Below the pieces are notes generated by a model. The model searched no databases, was not told where the DNA came from, and worked only from the letters and a program-made list of their open reading frames with translations. A program made the translations under genes and the position numbers. Below, in pieces: positions 12,001 to 22,889 of a DNA stretch of 64,000 nt; the first letter of the stretch is position 1, and each line of letters begins with the position of its first letter. This DNA comes from Phalacrocorax aristotelis (Eukaryota > Chordata > Aves > Suliformes > Phalacrocoracidae): the NCBI RefSeq assembly GCF_949628215.1, contig NC_134311.1:78653157-78717156 (forward strand), written 5' to 3'.

Positions 12001-15000
12001 TTTTACAAAATTAGCATCAGCTACTGTAAAACTGATGGAAAGATCCCAAATACATGGAGATTAAACTGATTTAACCACCTTTGATGAAATAGCTGCTGCC
12101 TCTGCTGCTTCTGACCCAAGAAAGCCTTCCTGAGAATGCAAACACAGAATATTGCTGTGGGCATATTTCTCTGGGTACAATGTTAGGTGGAACAGATTAT
12201 CAGGTTTCATTGCTCTCAGAGCCCACAGAGGCTTTTCTCCTGAACACTTATCTTTCTGAAGATTACTGACTAGACTAGGGCACTAAAATTTAACAGGAAA
12301 TAAACAGGAAATCTAGTCTAGCTCCTAGCAAGATTAGAACGTACTTAAATTACACAGGCATAAGAATTTCAGTTCATAAGGCAAGGGGCAGGGAGCAGTG
12401 ATAAGCCGTCCATGTTTTTGCTGCCTTGACTTTAGATGAAAGGCTGAATATACTATATACAGTTTTCAACTCTGAGTACATTAAAACTGTGGGTATCTTC
12501 ACTACTCTTGAAACAACGATGTGGTTAAGTCAAGGACTAACTGCCCTAGCTTCAGGCACCTGCCAGACATATCCAATTTATAATATATCATCTTCTACTC
12601 CCCTTAGTGATGAGGGAGGGAAATGGGAACATCTGAAAGTAAAACAAGTTTTAACCAGGTCTTTAGAGATTACAATCTCGAGAAGACAGGGCTATGAACC
12701 TTCTGTCACCAATTAAGGTATCAAAGTACATGGAGTGAGATCTAGGTGTTCAATACAAGGTAAGTAACAACAGCTTCCTGGAGATTTTATATTTAATAAT
12801 AATGTATTAAGAGAGAAACAGCCTCCCATGTGTGCCTACATGCTGGCTTTTCTGCTCTTTATGATTTTGCTCATAACAAACTGAAAATAGCTGTACAACA
12901 GCTGAGGGAAACCTGATTGCCAACAAATCAACACATCCTTACTATAAACAAATCAACACTGGTAGGTACAATAAATCTCCAGTGATCTAGTGATAAGTAT
13001 TCCTTTTCTTGACACTGGAAATTAATAAAAAGTATCGAGTTTTGCCCCAATTCCTGACTATTTGAAGGCTTTGGCTGCCATTTCCTCAAGAAGCTACGAC
13101 TTCAGACTGTTTAATGTTAATTTAAAAAGAAGAAAGGACCTTTATGACTCTGGAAAGTTCCACATTCCAGCCTTCATCACAGCTAGTGGTACAAATACGA
13201 CTGTCATTCTACAAAAGGGAGAGCACTGTGTTTCTTTAGCCATTCAGTAACTTCCATGCTGTTCTCTGACCACCTCACCTGTGAAATCAGGCAGGGCCTT
13301 ATCGTCCACCAGGAGGAGAGGCCGCACCTGCTTTTGCTCCAGAAGATTTCTGGCTGCCGTCAGAGACGTGAAGATCTCATTTTCCACAATGTCAAATCCC
13401 AGTTTCGTCAGCCTCTCCAGCAAGTCTCTCTTGCACTCCTTTGTTGTGTTCGTCACAAATCGAATGGTAACTGGAGCGCTGCGCAGCCTGATGGATGAAG
13501 AAAAAATGCAAACTGGCCACAGCATCCTTCTGTTTATGTCTTTTTGGGACTGAAAAAGGACCATTTGTCTAAAGGCTGTACATTAAAAGACTGTATATGT
13601 CCCAGTATTGTACTGGCGCCACGGAAGAACCAGGAGGTTAACTTCTGTGGACTGGAGGGCAAGGTGAAACAGATGGCAAGAATTACAGCTACCGGAACAA
13701 GACCAAGTGTCCCCTGCTTTGCTTCTACCAGGGGAAGTCTGGAGGAAAATGGTGATTCTGAACTCCATCTTCACAGTAGTAGAAAACACATCTATCATCA
13801 AAAACGAGTTTGAAAAGCCTTTTAATTCAAACTAGATAATAAATAAACCAGTTCTGTATTCTGGATCAACAGCATCCTGAAACAAAATAAATAAACAAAA
13901 GAACCTTGTTGCTAAATTAATATACTGAACTCCACATGCTGGGTGAATATCACAGCAGCAGTGGCTCATACAGAGATGCAGGATGCTCCAGGAGCCTCTG
14001 TTACCTGCACGGCGACTTTGTGCCAGCTTTTGCAGCCATTTCTCCCTTTACTGAGGAACATCGATATCACAAAAAAACACACTATTGCCCTACACCGACA
14101 GTACATGCTACCAAACAGTCAAATAATTTTAAGTGACAATTTTAACAGTGTTCCCTTTAATTATTCCCCTACCATCACTTTCTCTGCTTGTTGCTATAGA
14201 AACAAACACTGGCATCACGACTGCACGGAGAACATCACAGTGAAGTTGGTCAACGCTGGAGACTCGCTTGCACCTGCTGCTGCTTCTTTCTCTTGTTTGT
14301 TGGATACGCTGACCCTTCACAAGAATTAACTTGTAAAAAAGTCCCCTGGTGGCTAATAAAATAAAAATTAATATTTTTTTTCCTGTGGACCTCAATACTG
14401 AAAAGTAAAAACAGAATCTATCCATTTGTTCCCTAAGCAAGCTGCAGGCCAAGCATTTCAGTGTCTCTTTAGGAAGGACAATGACATGGATTAGCAGAAA
14501 AGAGCACGAGAATATATTTTTTTCAAAGCTCTAAGCAAAAAGACCTGTCTGTTCTTGGCCGTGAAATGACACCTGCTGTGACAGCAGGCTGAAGCTGACA
14601 AACAGCACCAGACTCCCCCTGCGCCTCACCCCATCCCTAACGCCCTCCCTTGCCAAAGCCAGTCCAGGGCCTGCATGAGCACGGCTCAGCAGGAATCAAG
14701 CAGAGGACAAAGGAGAATCAGTGCCTTTATAGAACAGATTGTCTTCTGATTCTGCAGAGGCCATTTCTTCTGTCCAGTCTACTGCCTGGAGGTTCAAAGG
14801 CGAGCACCAGACAGGGCAGGAACTGACCCATTCTTGACAATTCCACTGCTTTTATGTGTGTGTGTATATATATATATACGTGTGGATGTTCAAGAACGCT
14901 GGCTCTCACCTGGCGCAAGTTCTCCCTGCAGCATGAAATCCCAGGCAAACAAAGTCCAGTGAATGAATGGGTAATGAATGAGCACCCAATGCTTTAGCAG

Positions 15001-16214
15001 TTTTTACTTCCTTGCAATTTTACATCTTTAGGAGTTAATTATTTCCACAGAATTATTTATGAAAAGAAATTCAGAGTTTCCTAATCCCTCTGTGAACTTT
15101 TCCTCTGAGAGACAGTCCAGCTATATAAAAATCTAAGCAGCCAATGCAACTCCAGTAAAAACTTCTCACCCTTAATTCAACCCTATTCCTCTCTCCTGAT
15201 TAATTCTTACTGCCCCAGCATCTTAAGGTGCCCTCCCTCACTCATCATGATATCATATATCACTTCATGGTTTTCTTCATCCACTGCAAGATGTCCTCTC
15301 CAGGAAAACAGTTTCATAACACAGTACAAAGATCCCTGGGGTTGCGTATGCTATCTTGCTGCTGACTCAGCCAGATTAAGTCATTTTACTATGCCTCAGT
15401 TTCTTAGGCACCCTTTAATTAGAATAGAAAGAGGTATTTAACCATCCCGTTTATGAAAGTGTTGGAATTCCTACAAAACATGGGTTGTATTATGTTTCTC
15501 AAACTAAAAGACAACTGATGCTGTTTACCTAGAAGAAAAAAACCTTAAAAATAGTAAAGCGAAGCCTCAGCTGAAAGACCAAAAGAAACGAGAACTCTGC
15601 AAATGGTGCGTTGCGCACTAGGCCAAGTGATTCTCTCTGTTATTCCTCTTTAGCTCTCCACAGACCTAAGGGCTCAGACAAACAATCAGGTTCCTGCAGT
15701 TAAACAAAGCACCAAGGAACCGCTCAGCTGAAGTGACTTTGGTGTACATGGGGTAATTCGGGTTGGCTTAACTACTCTGTACTTTGCCTAAGGCTGTAGT
15801 CCCATATGAATTAGCAGAAACACTCTGAATATTGTCTTTTTCTATCTAGAAAAGACTCAGAAAAGATCCAGAGGGTAACTTAGGAAAGCTGCAGGGGCTT
15901 GAGTGATACATGGCAACTTTTCAACATCCAGGCTCTTTGCTGGTTTCTCTTGGTATTAATACAAGTTTAAACAAAAGCAGAATTTGGCCGCGTATTTGCT
16001 TATCCAGGACAGCATAAAACGGCAGAAGCTTCTGGCCCTTTTACTGAGAGAAGCGTCTTTGTGCAAACAGCGCCGACATAACCTGTCAGAGGAAATCAAA
16101 AAAGGTAGCTTGCCTTTTAAGAGCTTCCTGCGCGCCGGGCACAGCTGAGTCTTCAACGTGAAGTGTGCCGCTGAGATCCACCAAGACAGCTTTCAGCGCA
16201 CGCCGAGCTGCCAT
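5912..16214 (-). CDS. HDHD2: HDHD2, HAD-superfamily hydrolase, complete coding sequence
   Basis: Haloacid dehalogenase-like hydrolase domain-containing 2, a predicted cytosolic HAD phosphatase of the LHPP-like group. Coding exons in order are 16114-16214, 13279-13487, 10704-10788, 7337-7553, 6876-6939 and 5912-6015. They total 780 bases, or 259 residues plus stop, the usual length for the family. Motif I is VDLSGTL with nucleophile Asp13; Ser15 replaces the second Asp, as is normal in this group. Motif II is FVTNT near residue 46. Motif III is the Lys in [10 protein letters not shown], about residue 179. Motif IV is MIGDDCRDDV from about residue 201. All phases close. The first intron within the coding sequence has a GC-AG donor. 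Natural substrate is not established. Confidence 0.95.
6876..6939 (-). CDS. HDHD2: HDHD2 coding exon 5 (motif IV)
   Basis: The acceptor is CCGTCCCAG and the donor is GACCG/GTAAGTG. It encodes [20 protein letters not shown] and T in 21 codons plus one base, completing the HAD metal-binding loop GDDCRDD. Confidence 0.93.
7337..7553 (-). CDS. HDHD2: HDHD2 coding exon 4 (cap domain, motif III)
   Basis: The acceptor is CATTCTTAG and the donor is GGTGAT/GTACGTG. It has 72 codons from [17 protein letters not shown] to EEAVMIGD. It holds the motif III lysine ([10 protein letters not shown]) and the first Asp of motif IV. Confidence 0.95.
10070..10500 (+). repeat. CR1 LINE fragment in HDHD2 intron, lacking its 3' end
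   Basis: From TGATCTGGGTGAGGGGATCG to TGGGCTCAGGTTTGGG this follows the same consensus as the CR1 copies at 18.9 and 26.1 kb. It covers the end of ORF2 and the start of the 3' region, then stops abruptly, with no ATTCTATGA-type tail. It sits in the HDHD2 intron between coding exons 3 and 4. Confidence 0.9.
10704..10788 (-). CDS. HDHD2: HDHD2 coding exon 3
   Basis: The acceptor is TTTTCCAG and the donor is TTTCA/GTAAGTC. It encodes [20 protein letters not shown] and QMMNRAF, with split codons on both sides that match its neighbours. Part of the cap domain. Confidence 0.95.
13279..13487 (-). CDS. HDHD2: HDHD2 coding exon 2 (motif II)
   Basis: The acceptor is CATCCATCAG and the donor is ACAG/GTGAGGTG. 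It encodes [20 protein letters not shown] onward to KALPDF, 69 codons with one base on each side. FVTNT is HAD motif [19 protein letters not shown] is close to mammalian HDHD2. Confidence 0.95.
14853..14886 (+). repeat. (TG)n/(TA)n microsatellite
   Basis: A TGTGTGTGTG run passes into TATATATATATA and then CGTG, within an HDHD2 intron. Simple dinucleotide repeat. Confidence 0.8.
15355..15440 (+). repeat. Possible MIR-like SINE remnant
   Basis: AAGTCATTTTACTATGCCTC followed by AGTTTCTTAGG resembles the MIR segment around 'cctcagtttcc'. It is short and diverged, so the call is tentative. It lies in the HDHD2 intron between coding exons 1 and 2. Confidence 0.35.
16114..16214 (-). CDS. HDHD2: HDHD2 first coding exon (start codon, motif I)
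   Basis: ATG at 16214-16212 opens [18 protein letters not shown]. The nearby upstream in-frame ATG lies before the likely acceptor, in intron-like sequence, so this start is preferred. There are 33 codons plus two bases. The donor is AAAAG/GCAAGC: the only way to keep phase with the next exon is a GC donor, since reading on meets a stop before the next GT donor. Confidence 0.93.
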
Positions 16215-18039
16215 CCTTCCTTCCCCAGGGAAAAGGCAAATAAATGAAACAACAAAAAACTGGTTAGCAGACAATGGATAATAAAAATAAGGAACTCAGT
16301 TAAGCGCCTCATTTGTGCCAAGCCCGGTATTACTCAGAACATTACTCGCAGTATTAAATGGGCCCCTTTAGACAGAGAAATAAAAGGCAGTGTTTAAAAA
16401 AATACATAATTGATGGGGTGGTATTTTCCCAAAGACTCTATATATGGAAATCAGGTGCTATTTGTTTCTTAAGTGCCTTTATTTGTGTGTGTCAAAAAAT
16501 TCTCTAAACAACTAAGACTGGTGGGAAGAGGATCATTAGGTCTGGTATTGCTGGTTCAAGGCCTCAGCAAGCACATTTCAGCAAGTCCCACCGACACCAA
16601 TGGCCCCGTTCAAGTTAAAATAAACACAATACTACTAAGTGATGATACAGTGCTCCGACTATAAAGCTCAAAAAGCTCTGCAAAAGTGGATATTGCTAAT
16701 TTTATTTTTGTAAGCGAGATCTACAGTGATCCAGCCCACACAGTTCAGGTGGCCTAACTCTTAGGTTATTTGGGGTCAGCTGCCTGTGTGCCAGCATGGA
16801 TTTAGCCTGGAAGCTCTCGGGGGTCAAGGATATTCAGCAGCCTGAAGGGTTACTTCCGTCCTCTTGCAAAGTGAAGTAGTCAAGCGTTTTTTCTATAGCA
16901 AGGTTCTGTGTCACACAAAAGGAGACTGCCCAAAACAGAAGTCACCATTCAAAGGGTGAAGGCACCGGGGAGGAAAATGGTAAGGTCATGTGCGAGTCAT
17001 CTGGCTTAAAAAGCTGTCTTCAGAAACCAGTAATTCTCCTTACATGTGCTGCAAGTGCTGTATTTTGCTCCACAAGCCAGTTTGCTGAGCTATTTCTTAA
17101 CGAATGTCCAATATGGAACCTTTTCTCCTGCTGTGAGAGAGTAACGACTACCAGATCCGTCATCACCAGCAAGTCATCGCGGTTCTACATTGAGCCCTTC
17201 TGGTTACGGACAGAATATGTAACATGTATGTAGTTTTAAAAAACATGCAGGGTGGTCAACATCATGATTAGAATCTGCTGTAAATTTAATTTTCTATTAG
17301 GACAGTTTTATCTTTGCAGACAGTTTTATCAGTGACCAAGATCACATAAACTTGATGTCTCAGGTACAAGACACTCAGGCAGGAAGCTTTGAGATTCCTC
17401 TTTCATTACTCCTGCTGGTTCCCTGCAATAAGATAAAACTGCATAATGGTTATTTGATAGTATGTCTGTTGCTACACAGGCCAAGGTTAAAAGTCTATGA
17501 TAAAGAACTGATAACAGGACTCCTAAGGGAGTGTCATCAACTGCATGGGGAAGGAGGGCACCAGGTTTCTAAGGCATGCTCTCTGAGCAAAATAGTGCAA
17601 AGAGCCTGAACAGAATGGAATTTGCATAACTTCACGTTATCTCCACGACAAAAAATAAAACACTCTCTTCCCTCAGGCACTTCAACTCTAGCACAGGGAA
17701 TTTTGAGTGCTAAAAGATTAAAAAAAGGGGACTGTAGAAGGTGCTATTATGAGAATTCTCTAGCCGAGGATGCATGGCCGCAGAGCGACTGCACAGCTAA
17801 GGACGGGGACAGAAAATCCTGCATTAGCAGAAATGGGATTTTTTTTTTTTTTTAATTCCTCTTTTACCCTAGATCTCCGCTGGTTCTCCTACTCACAGCG
17901 TATCTATTCAGGTGGTACCGAAGTTATCTGCAGAGCCAGCCTTCAGCACAGCTGATTTTAAATGTAGAGCTCGCGGCCTAGCAAGGAAGTCCTGAATCAG
18001 CGCCTCGGTTTTCTTAATCGCAGCCCAACACATCGGGGG

Positions 18040-18888
18040 AACCTCACCTTCGCGCCGGCATTAGAGCCTCAGCAAGGGGATGCAGCCGCACGGTAACTGG
18101 GGCTGGTCAGGACACGAGGGACCGTCCAGTTCTGCTCCCACGCGGCCTCTGGCAGCCCAAGCGCCCGTGTCCCCGACAGGGACGCGACAAGGTGCCCGTA
18201 ACCGACGTGGAAGCGGCTCGTAATGGCAGAAGGGCGCTGGGGCCAGGGCCGCTCCCCCGCCCCACAGCGCCGTCGGGGACGGATCCCCTCCCCTTCCCCC
18301 ACCATCCCGAAAAGGGCGTGAGAGAACAACCAGCCCCCAACACCACCCCCCCACCCCCCCCAAGGAGATGGTACCGCCGCTTTCCGCCGGTTTACACTGG
18401 GCAGGTGGGCTGGTCCATTCGCTGGAGGGGGGAGTATCCGAGCTCGGCGGACTCCCCTTTCCCGTGACGCGGACGGTTCCGCCCGCCCGTTCGCGCTCGA
18501 AGGCGGCGGGCGGTACCACTCGGAGGAGAGGGGAGAGCAGCCCTGGCGGCAGTTCGCCTCCCCGGGACTAACCTGGCTCCAGCCGCCCCGCCGCCTCCCC
18601 CGCGAGCCACCCGCCAACGCCCCGCCAGGCGGGGCCCTCGCCGAGCCGGGGCTGCCCGGCCTAGCGCCGGTGCCCGCCCGGTACAGACACAGCAGCCGGA
18701 GCCGCGGCAATGCTTAGGGGCACCCGCAAGGACCGGTGTCCCTGGCGGGGCCCGGCAGTCGTCGGCGGGCAGTGCGGCGGGCAGCCCGCGGCGGGCCTGA
18801 GGGACAAAGAGCGCGCGGCTCCGCCTCAGCGGGGAGGCGGGAACGGCCGTCAGCTGCCATTGCAGTGGGGGTGCAGCAGGCACCGACT
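18040..18888 (-). promoter_or_regulatory. HDHD2: CpG island promoter and non-coding first exon of HDHD2
   Basis: A very GC-rich, CpG-dense block with GC-box-like strings (CCCCGCCAGGCGGGGCC) lies upstream of the HDHD2 start codon. A good minus-strand donor, GCGCGAAG/GTGAGGTT, ends at 18049 and is the likely end of a 5' UTR exon. A second possible donor, GAGCCAG/GTTAGTCC, lies near 18571. Long open frames here on both strands reflect GC bias and are not called as genes. Confidence 0.8.
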
Positions 18889-19760
18889 GGGGCGGGGGGG
18901 TTGATCTGCTCGAGGGCAGGAAGGCTCTGCAGAGGGACCTGGACAGGCTGGATCGATGGGCCGAGGCCAATTGTGTGAGGTTCAACAAGGCCAAGTGCCG
19001 GGTCCTGCCCTTGGGTCACACCAACCCCAGGCAACGCCCCAGGCCTGGGGCAGAGGGGCTGGGAAGTGCCCGGCGGAGAAGGCCCTGGGGGTGCTGGCTG
19101 ACAGCCGGCTGGGCATGAGCCAGCAGTGCCCGGGTGCCCAAGGAGGCCACCAGCCCCCGGGCTTGTGTCAGCACTGGTGTGGCCAGCAGGAGCCGGGCAG
19201 GGATGGGGCCCCTGTGCTCGGCCCTGGGGAGGCCCCACCTCGAATGCTGGGCTCAGGTTTGGGCCCCTCGGGACAAGAAGGCCCTGGAGGGGCTGGAGCG
19301 TGTCCAGAGAAGGGCAGCGGGGCTGGGGCAGGGTCTGGAGCACAAGTGTGCTGGGGGGCAGCTGAGGGGGCTGGGGGGGTTTAGCCTGGAGAAGAGGGGG
19401 CTGAGGGGAGCCCTTCTCGCTCTCTGCAGCTGCCTGAGAGGGGCTGGAGTGAGGGGGGGTTGGTCTCTGCTCCCAAGTCACCAGGGACAGGACGAGAGGG
19501 AACGGCCTCAAGCTGCGCCAGGGGAGGTTTAGGTTGGAGATGAGGGGAAATGCCGTCCCTGCCGGAGTGATCAGGCCCTGGCACAGGCTGCCCAGAGAGG
19601 TGGGGGAGTCACCGTCCCTGGGGGGGTTCAAACACTGTGCAGACGTGGCCCTTGGGGCCATGGTTTAGGAGGTCTGGGGGGTGTTGGGTTGGGGGTTAGT
19701 CTTGATGGTCCTAGACGTCTTTTCCAACCTTAATGATTCTATGATTTCTGTGATTCTAGG
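18889..19760 (+). repeat. CR1 LINE, 5'-truncated, with 3' tail
   Basis: The copy starts at or near TTGATCTGCTCGAGGGCAGG and runs to the CR1 terminus (TTTTCCAACCTTAATGATTC then TATGATTTCTGTGATTC). It keeps the end of ORF2 and the full 3' region. It is nearly identical to the copy at 26.1-26.96 kb, so the two belong to one fairly young subfamily. Its 5' edge abuts the HDHD2 CpG island, and an AT-rich array follows its 3' end. Confidence 0.95.
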
Positions 19761-19790
19761 ATTTCATAAGAAATGAATTAATCATTTAAT

Positions 19791-19845
19791 TATTAATATT
19801 ATATTAATATTATATTAATATTATATTAATATTATATTAATCAAT
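19791..19845 (+). repeat. (TTAATATTATA)n minisatellite beside CR1 tail
   Basis: Four to five tandem copies of an 11-base AT-only unit begin about 30 bases after the CR1 3' end. Likely expanded from AT-rich target DNA. Confidence 0.9.
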
Positions 19846-22833
19846 TAATTATTCTATACACTCAGTTTTGTATTGTGATAGTATATTAAAAAATCAAAGG
19901 TATATGAGGTAATACAATTCGAAATTCATAACCTTGCATCCTAATGTGACATGTCAAGGATAAGTAAAGTGAGTTTGAGATTTCTTTATTTGTGTACAAA
20001 CCCCTTACCTTCCTCCTCTTCCCTTTGCCTGTTCCTACGCTGTTCAAAACAAAACCTCTAACAGTACAGGTATACAGAACTGATCCTTTTTTCCTGTCCG
20101 TATTTGCACTGAAGACTATGTGAAGTGTCCCACAGGCTTTATTTTCAGAACGGAGTCAGCCCCACAATCTATTGCTGTGAAAGCACCTCCAGTTCACAAA
20201 TCCTTACTAGAAATGAGCAATTAATCTACACTGGAAAGCCTTAGCCATCACCCTGATCTGTAACATGTTCTGGCTATTGTAATTTCTGTGCCAGGTAGGA
20301 GTGATAACGCTCTTTGTGGTGAAGTGACTGCTGGATTGCAGGCTGCTTTGTATATCGAGCTCTTTGCCAGGTGGAAGCTTTTTTGCCTGCTCCTGAAGCA
20401 CCTGAGCCTGAAGGTGCTTCACCTCGTGTGAACCTAGTCACAGCAGGCATGTTCCAGAAGCACTCAGACCCGCAGGAGGAGATGGCAGCAGTGTAATTCC
20501 TCCCTGGCTGTTTCTCTCTACACTCCTTCATTCTCCGCCTGTTTGCTGTCCACCCTTTTGCCCTCATCCCTGCTCATTACCCGGGTGACCTGATCTTCAG
20601 CAGCTGCCCTGCTTTGCTTTGCTATTTTGCATCTTGCCAGGTAAAACATGTCCCAGTTTTGCCTCAAATGCAGGATTCCTGCTGTACAGAACTGCTGCTC
20701 ACTTTTACTGCATGCTCCTAATTGATTTTTAAATCATCTGCCCGCATGCTGTAAGCCATGCGTTGAAACTTCAGCCTTTTTGAAAGGACAGGAAGATAGG
20801 GTAAATCACTTTTTACCCATTTTTGAAGCTGCTGCTTGTAATCTCTAGTCCTGGCTTTTATTGTAGGAAGAACTAGTGTTTTAACAGCCAATAGATACAA
20901 AAAAGGAAATTATACTCAAGCTGTGCTCATTCTGTACTGCAATCCAATGTCTCAGCAATGGAAACATCTACCATGGTTTTTTTACAAAAATTTTACAGAA
21001 ATACAGAAAGGCCTGCATACCTTCCCGGTTTCATCTGTTCCACGTACATACTGTCCAGTTTCCATGAAAAACAGATAGGAAAATAACTGATCCAGACCAT
21101 ACCCGTGTCACCTCTGAATTACACAAAGATTATCATAAGGAATACTTTATAAATAGATCTACCTGCTTTAAGGACTAGCATGACCCTGCTCTGCCTCAAG
21201 CCAGCGTTACCACGGCTCATTAGGTTTGCTACTAAACCAACTACAGCTTCACAGCAGAGAGATGATACTCCCAAGTGCCACAGGAAGGAGAAAAAGGTAT
21301 TTCATGTAATTCTGTTATCTGGAACGGGGTGAAACTGAGGTTTGAGATACTGCTACTGGACGCAGACAAAAAGCAAGTTATGAAAGAGAGGGCTTAATTT
21401 AGAGATTCAGAATTTATTTACAAGTTTTCACTTACAAAAAAAAAAAAAAGGAAACAACATAAAACTCTCCTGGATATACTCTACTCTGCAAAACACTGCA
21501 ACTGAAGATCGTTAAATTCATTTACACATATTACAGCTTTATCTTTGTATACAACAGCATATGCTTTAGTCATCGAGACAGAGAGAGGATAAACTAAGCT
21601 GTTTTAAACAATGAAAGTGCCAGCCTTCCTTTGGCCTTCCCCACTTTAAAAAAAAAAAAAAAAAGAAAAAAAGAAGAACTAAAGCACTTTAGTAAAGGAA
21701 CAGACGTGAGGCTTCTAACTTTCCTAAAGGTACATGAGAACCAGCCCTCTGCAATTCAGACTTGCTGTATGACACTGGACCAGCCCAGCAGCCTTAACTG
21801 AGACAAGATCAGAGCAATTTGCAATATTCTCTGCGACAGAGCTGCGAGATCACACCCAGAGCTCCAACCTCAGTAAGCTGCTAAATTAACAAAGGAAGAC
21901 AGTGGGCGGGGAAAAAAGCAGAGGTAATAGAAGAGGCTGCAAATTCATTATTTTTAAACAAAGAATTGCATTTGAAAAGAGCATAGTGTGCCCCTCCCAC
22001 GTTTCCCAAGAAGCTCGGAGCACAAGCGGTTCCCCATTTCCAACACACCAATCACCACGCAAAGTTTAACGTGCATTTTAAGAAGTATAATAATCCTTGA
22101 CAGAACAGTAACAAATACTAATCACTAACATCACCCACTAGTCTAAATTAATACAGAGTTGCCCAGCTTTAGGTACAGCTTTTTAGATTTTTCCGTAGCA
22201 ATTGCACCTATTTTCAACTTAATCCCCATCAGCACAGAATGTTATTGATTCTAAAAGACTACCAAGAGAAAAATCCTGTTCTCAATCAAACCGGGAACAT
22301 TTGACTCCAGCATGAACTGGGTCAGGGCTTTACCCAGCTAGTTTTGTCTCCCTCAATAACACAACTGTACTTCAATAATTTGTAACACTTTTGCAGAGCC
22401 TAACTTGTGTTCAACAGGACTGTGGTAGCAACTGCAAAAAAAGAACTGTTGCCTTTCTTAACTTAAAAATAAATTGGGAAGCATACTGGAGGAAATTCAT
22501 CCCTGAGTAACGAGACATTTAAAAACCGCATCCTACCGACAATCATTGCAATATGTCGTGACGCGTACTCTAACAGTCAACGCTACTAACAGGCAGCAAC
22601 AGAACTTGTCACAGTCCCATAGATTTGCAGCATTGTTGCATTGATCCCAATATCTTGTTTAATTAAACTGCAAGTGAATGTTAGGAAATAGCATAAATAG
22701 AAATAGTGTCTTTATTATTTTAAGCTGAATGTCAAATTGACAGCTAAACCGTGCTGGATCCCAGAAAACTCAGAGCAGAGGTGGTTAGCAACCTGCTTCT
22801 TTGGATGTCCAAAAGATTTCGCAACGGGTATCT
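19846..22833. other. HDHD2-IER3IP1 spacer and IER3IP1 3' UTR
   Basis: No coding exon was recognised between the CR1 tail and the IER3IP1 stop codon. On the minus strand AATAAA occurs at 22711-22716, about 120 bases past the stop, and at 21413-21418, about 1.4 kb past it. Poly-A/T runs near 21436 and 21648 are simple sequence. Confidence 0.5.
21413..21418 (-). terminator. IER3IP1: Candidate distal polyadenylation signal of IER3IP1
   Basis: AATAAA on the minus strand, giving a 3' UTR of about 1.4 kb. A proximal AATAAA at 22711-22716 would give one of about 0.1 kb. Use of either is inferred. Confidence 0.4.
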
Positions 22834-22889
22834 TCAACCGAACAACAGGAGGAGAATGATTGTAACGGAGTTCACTGCTATTAATGGCA
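22834..22889 (-). CDS. IER3IP1: IER3IP1 exon 3 (C-terminal membrane helix)
   Basis: The acceptor is TCCTACAG. The exon encodes (V)[17 protein letters not shown] and closes with TGA at 22836-22834. The split Val codon matches the end of exon 2. Confidence 0.96.

Noticed and set aside
18061-19661. Long open frames of 150-315 codons on both strands in and around the HDHD2 CpG island and adjacent CR1
   Set aside because: High GC removes stop codons by chance, and the CR1 3' region gives the same frames at every copy. No family resemblance.
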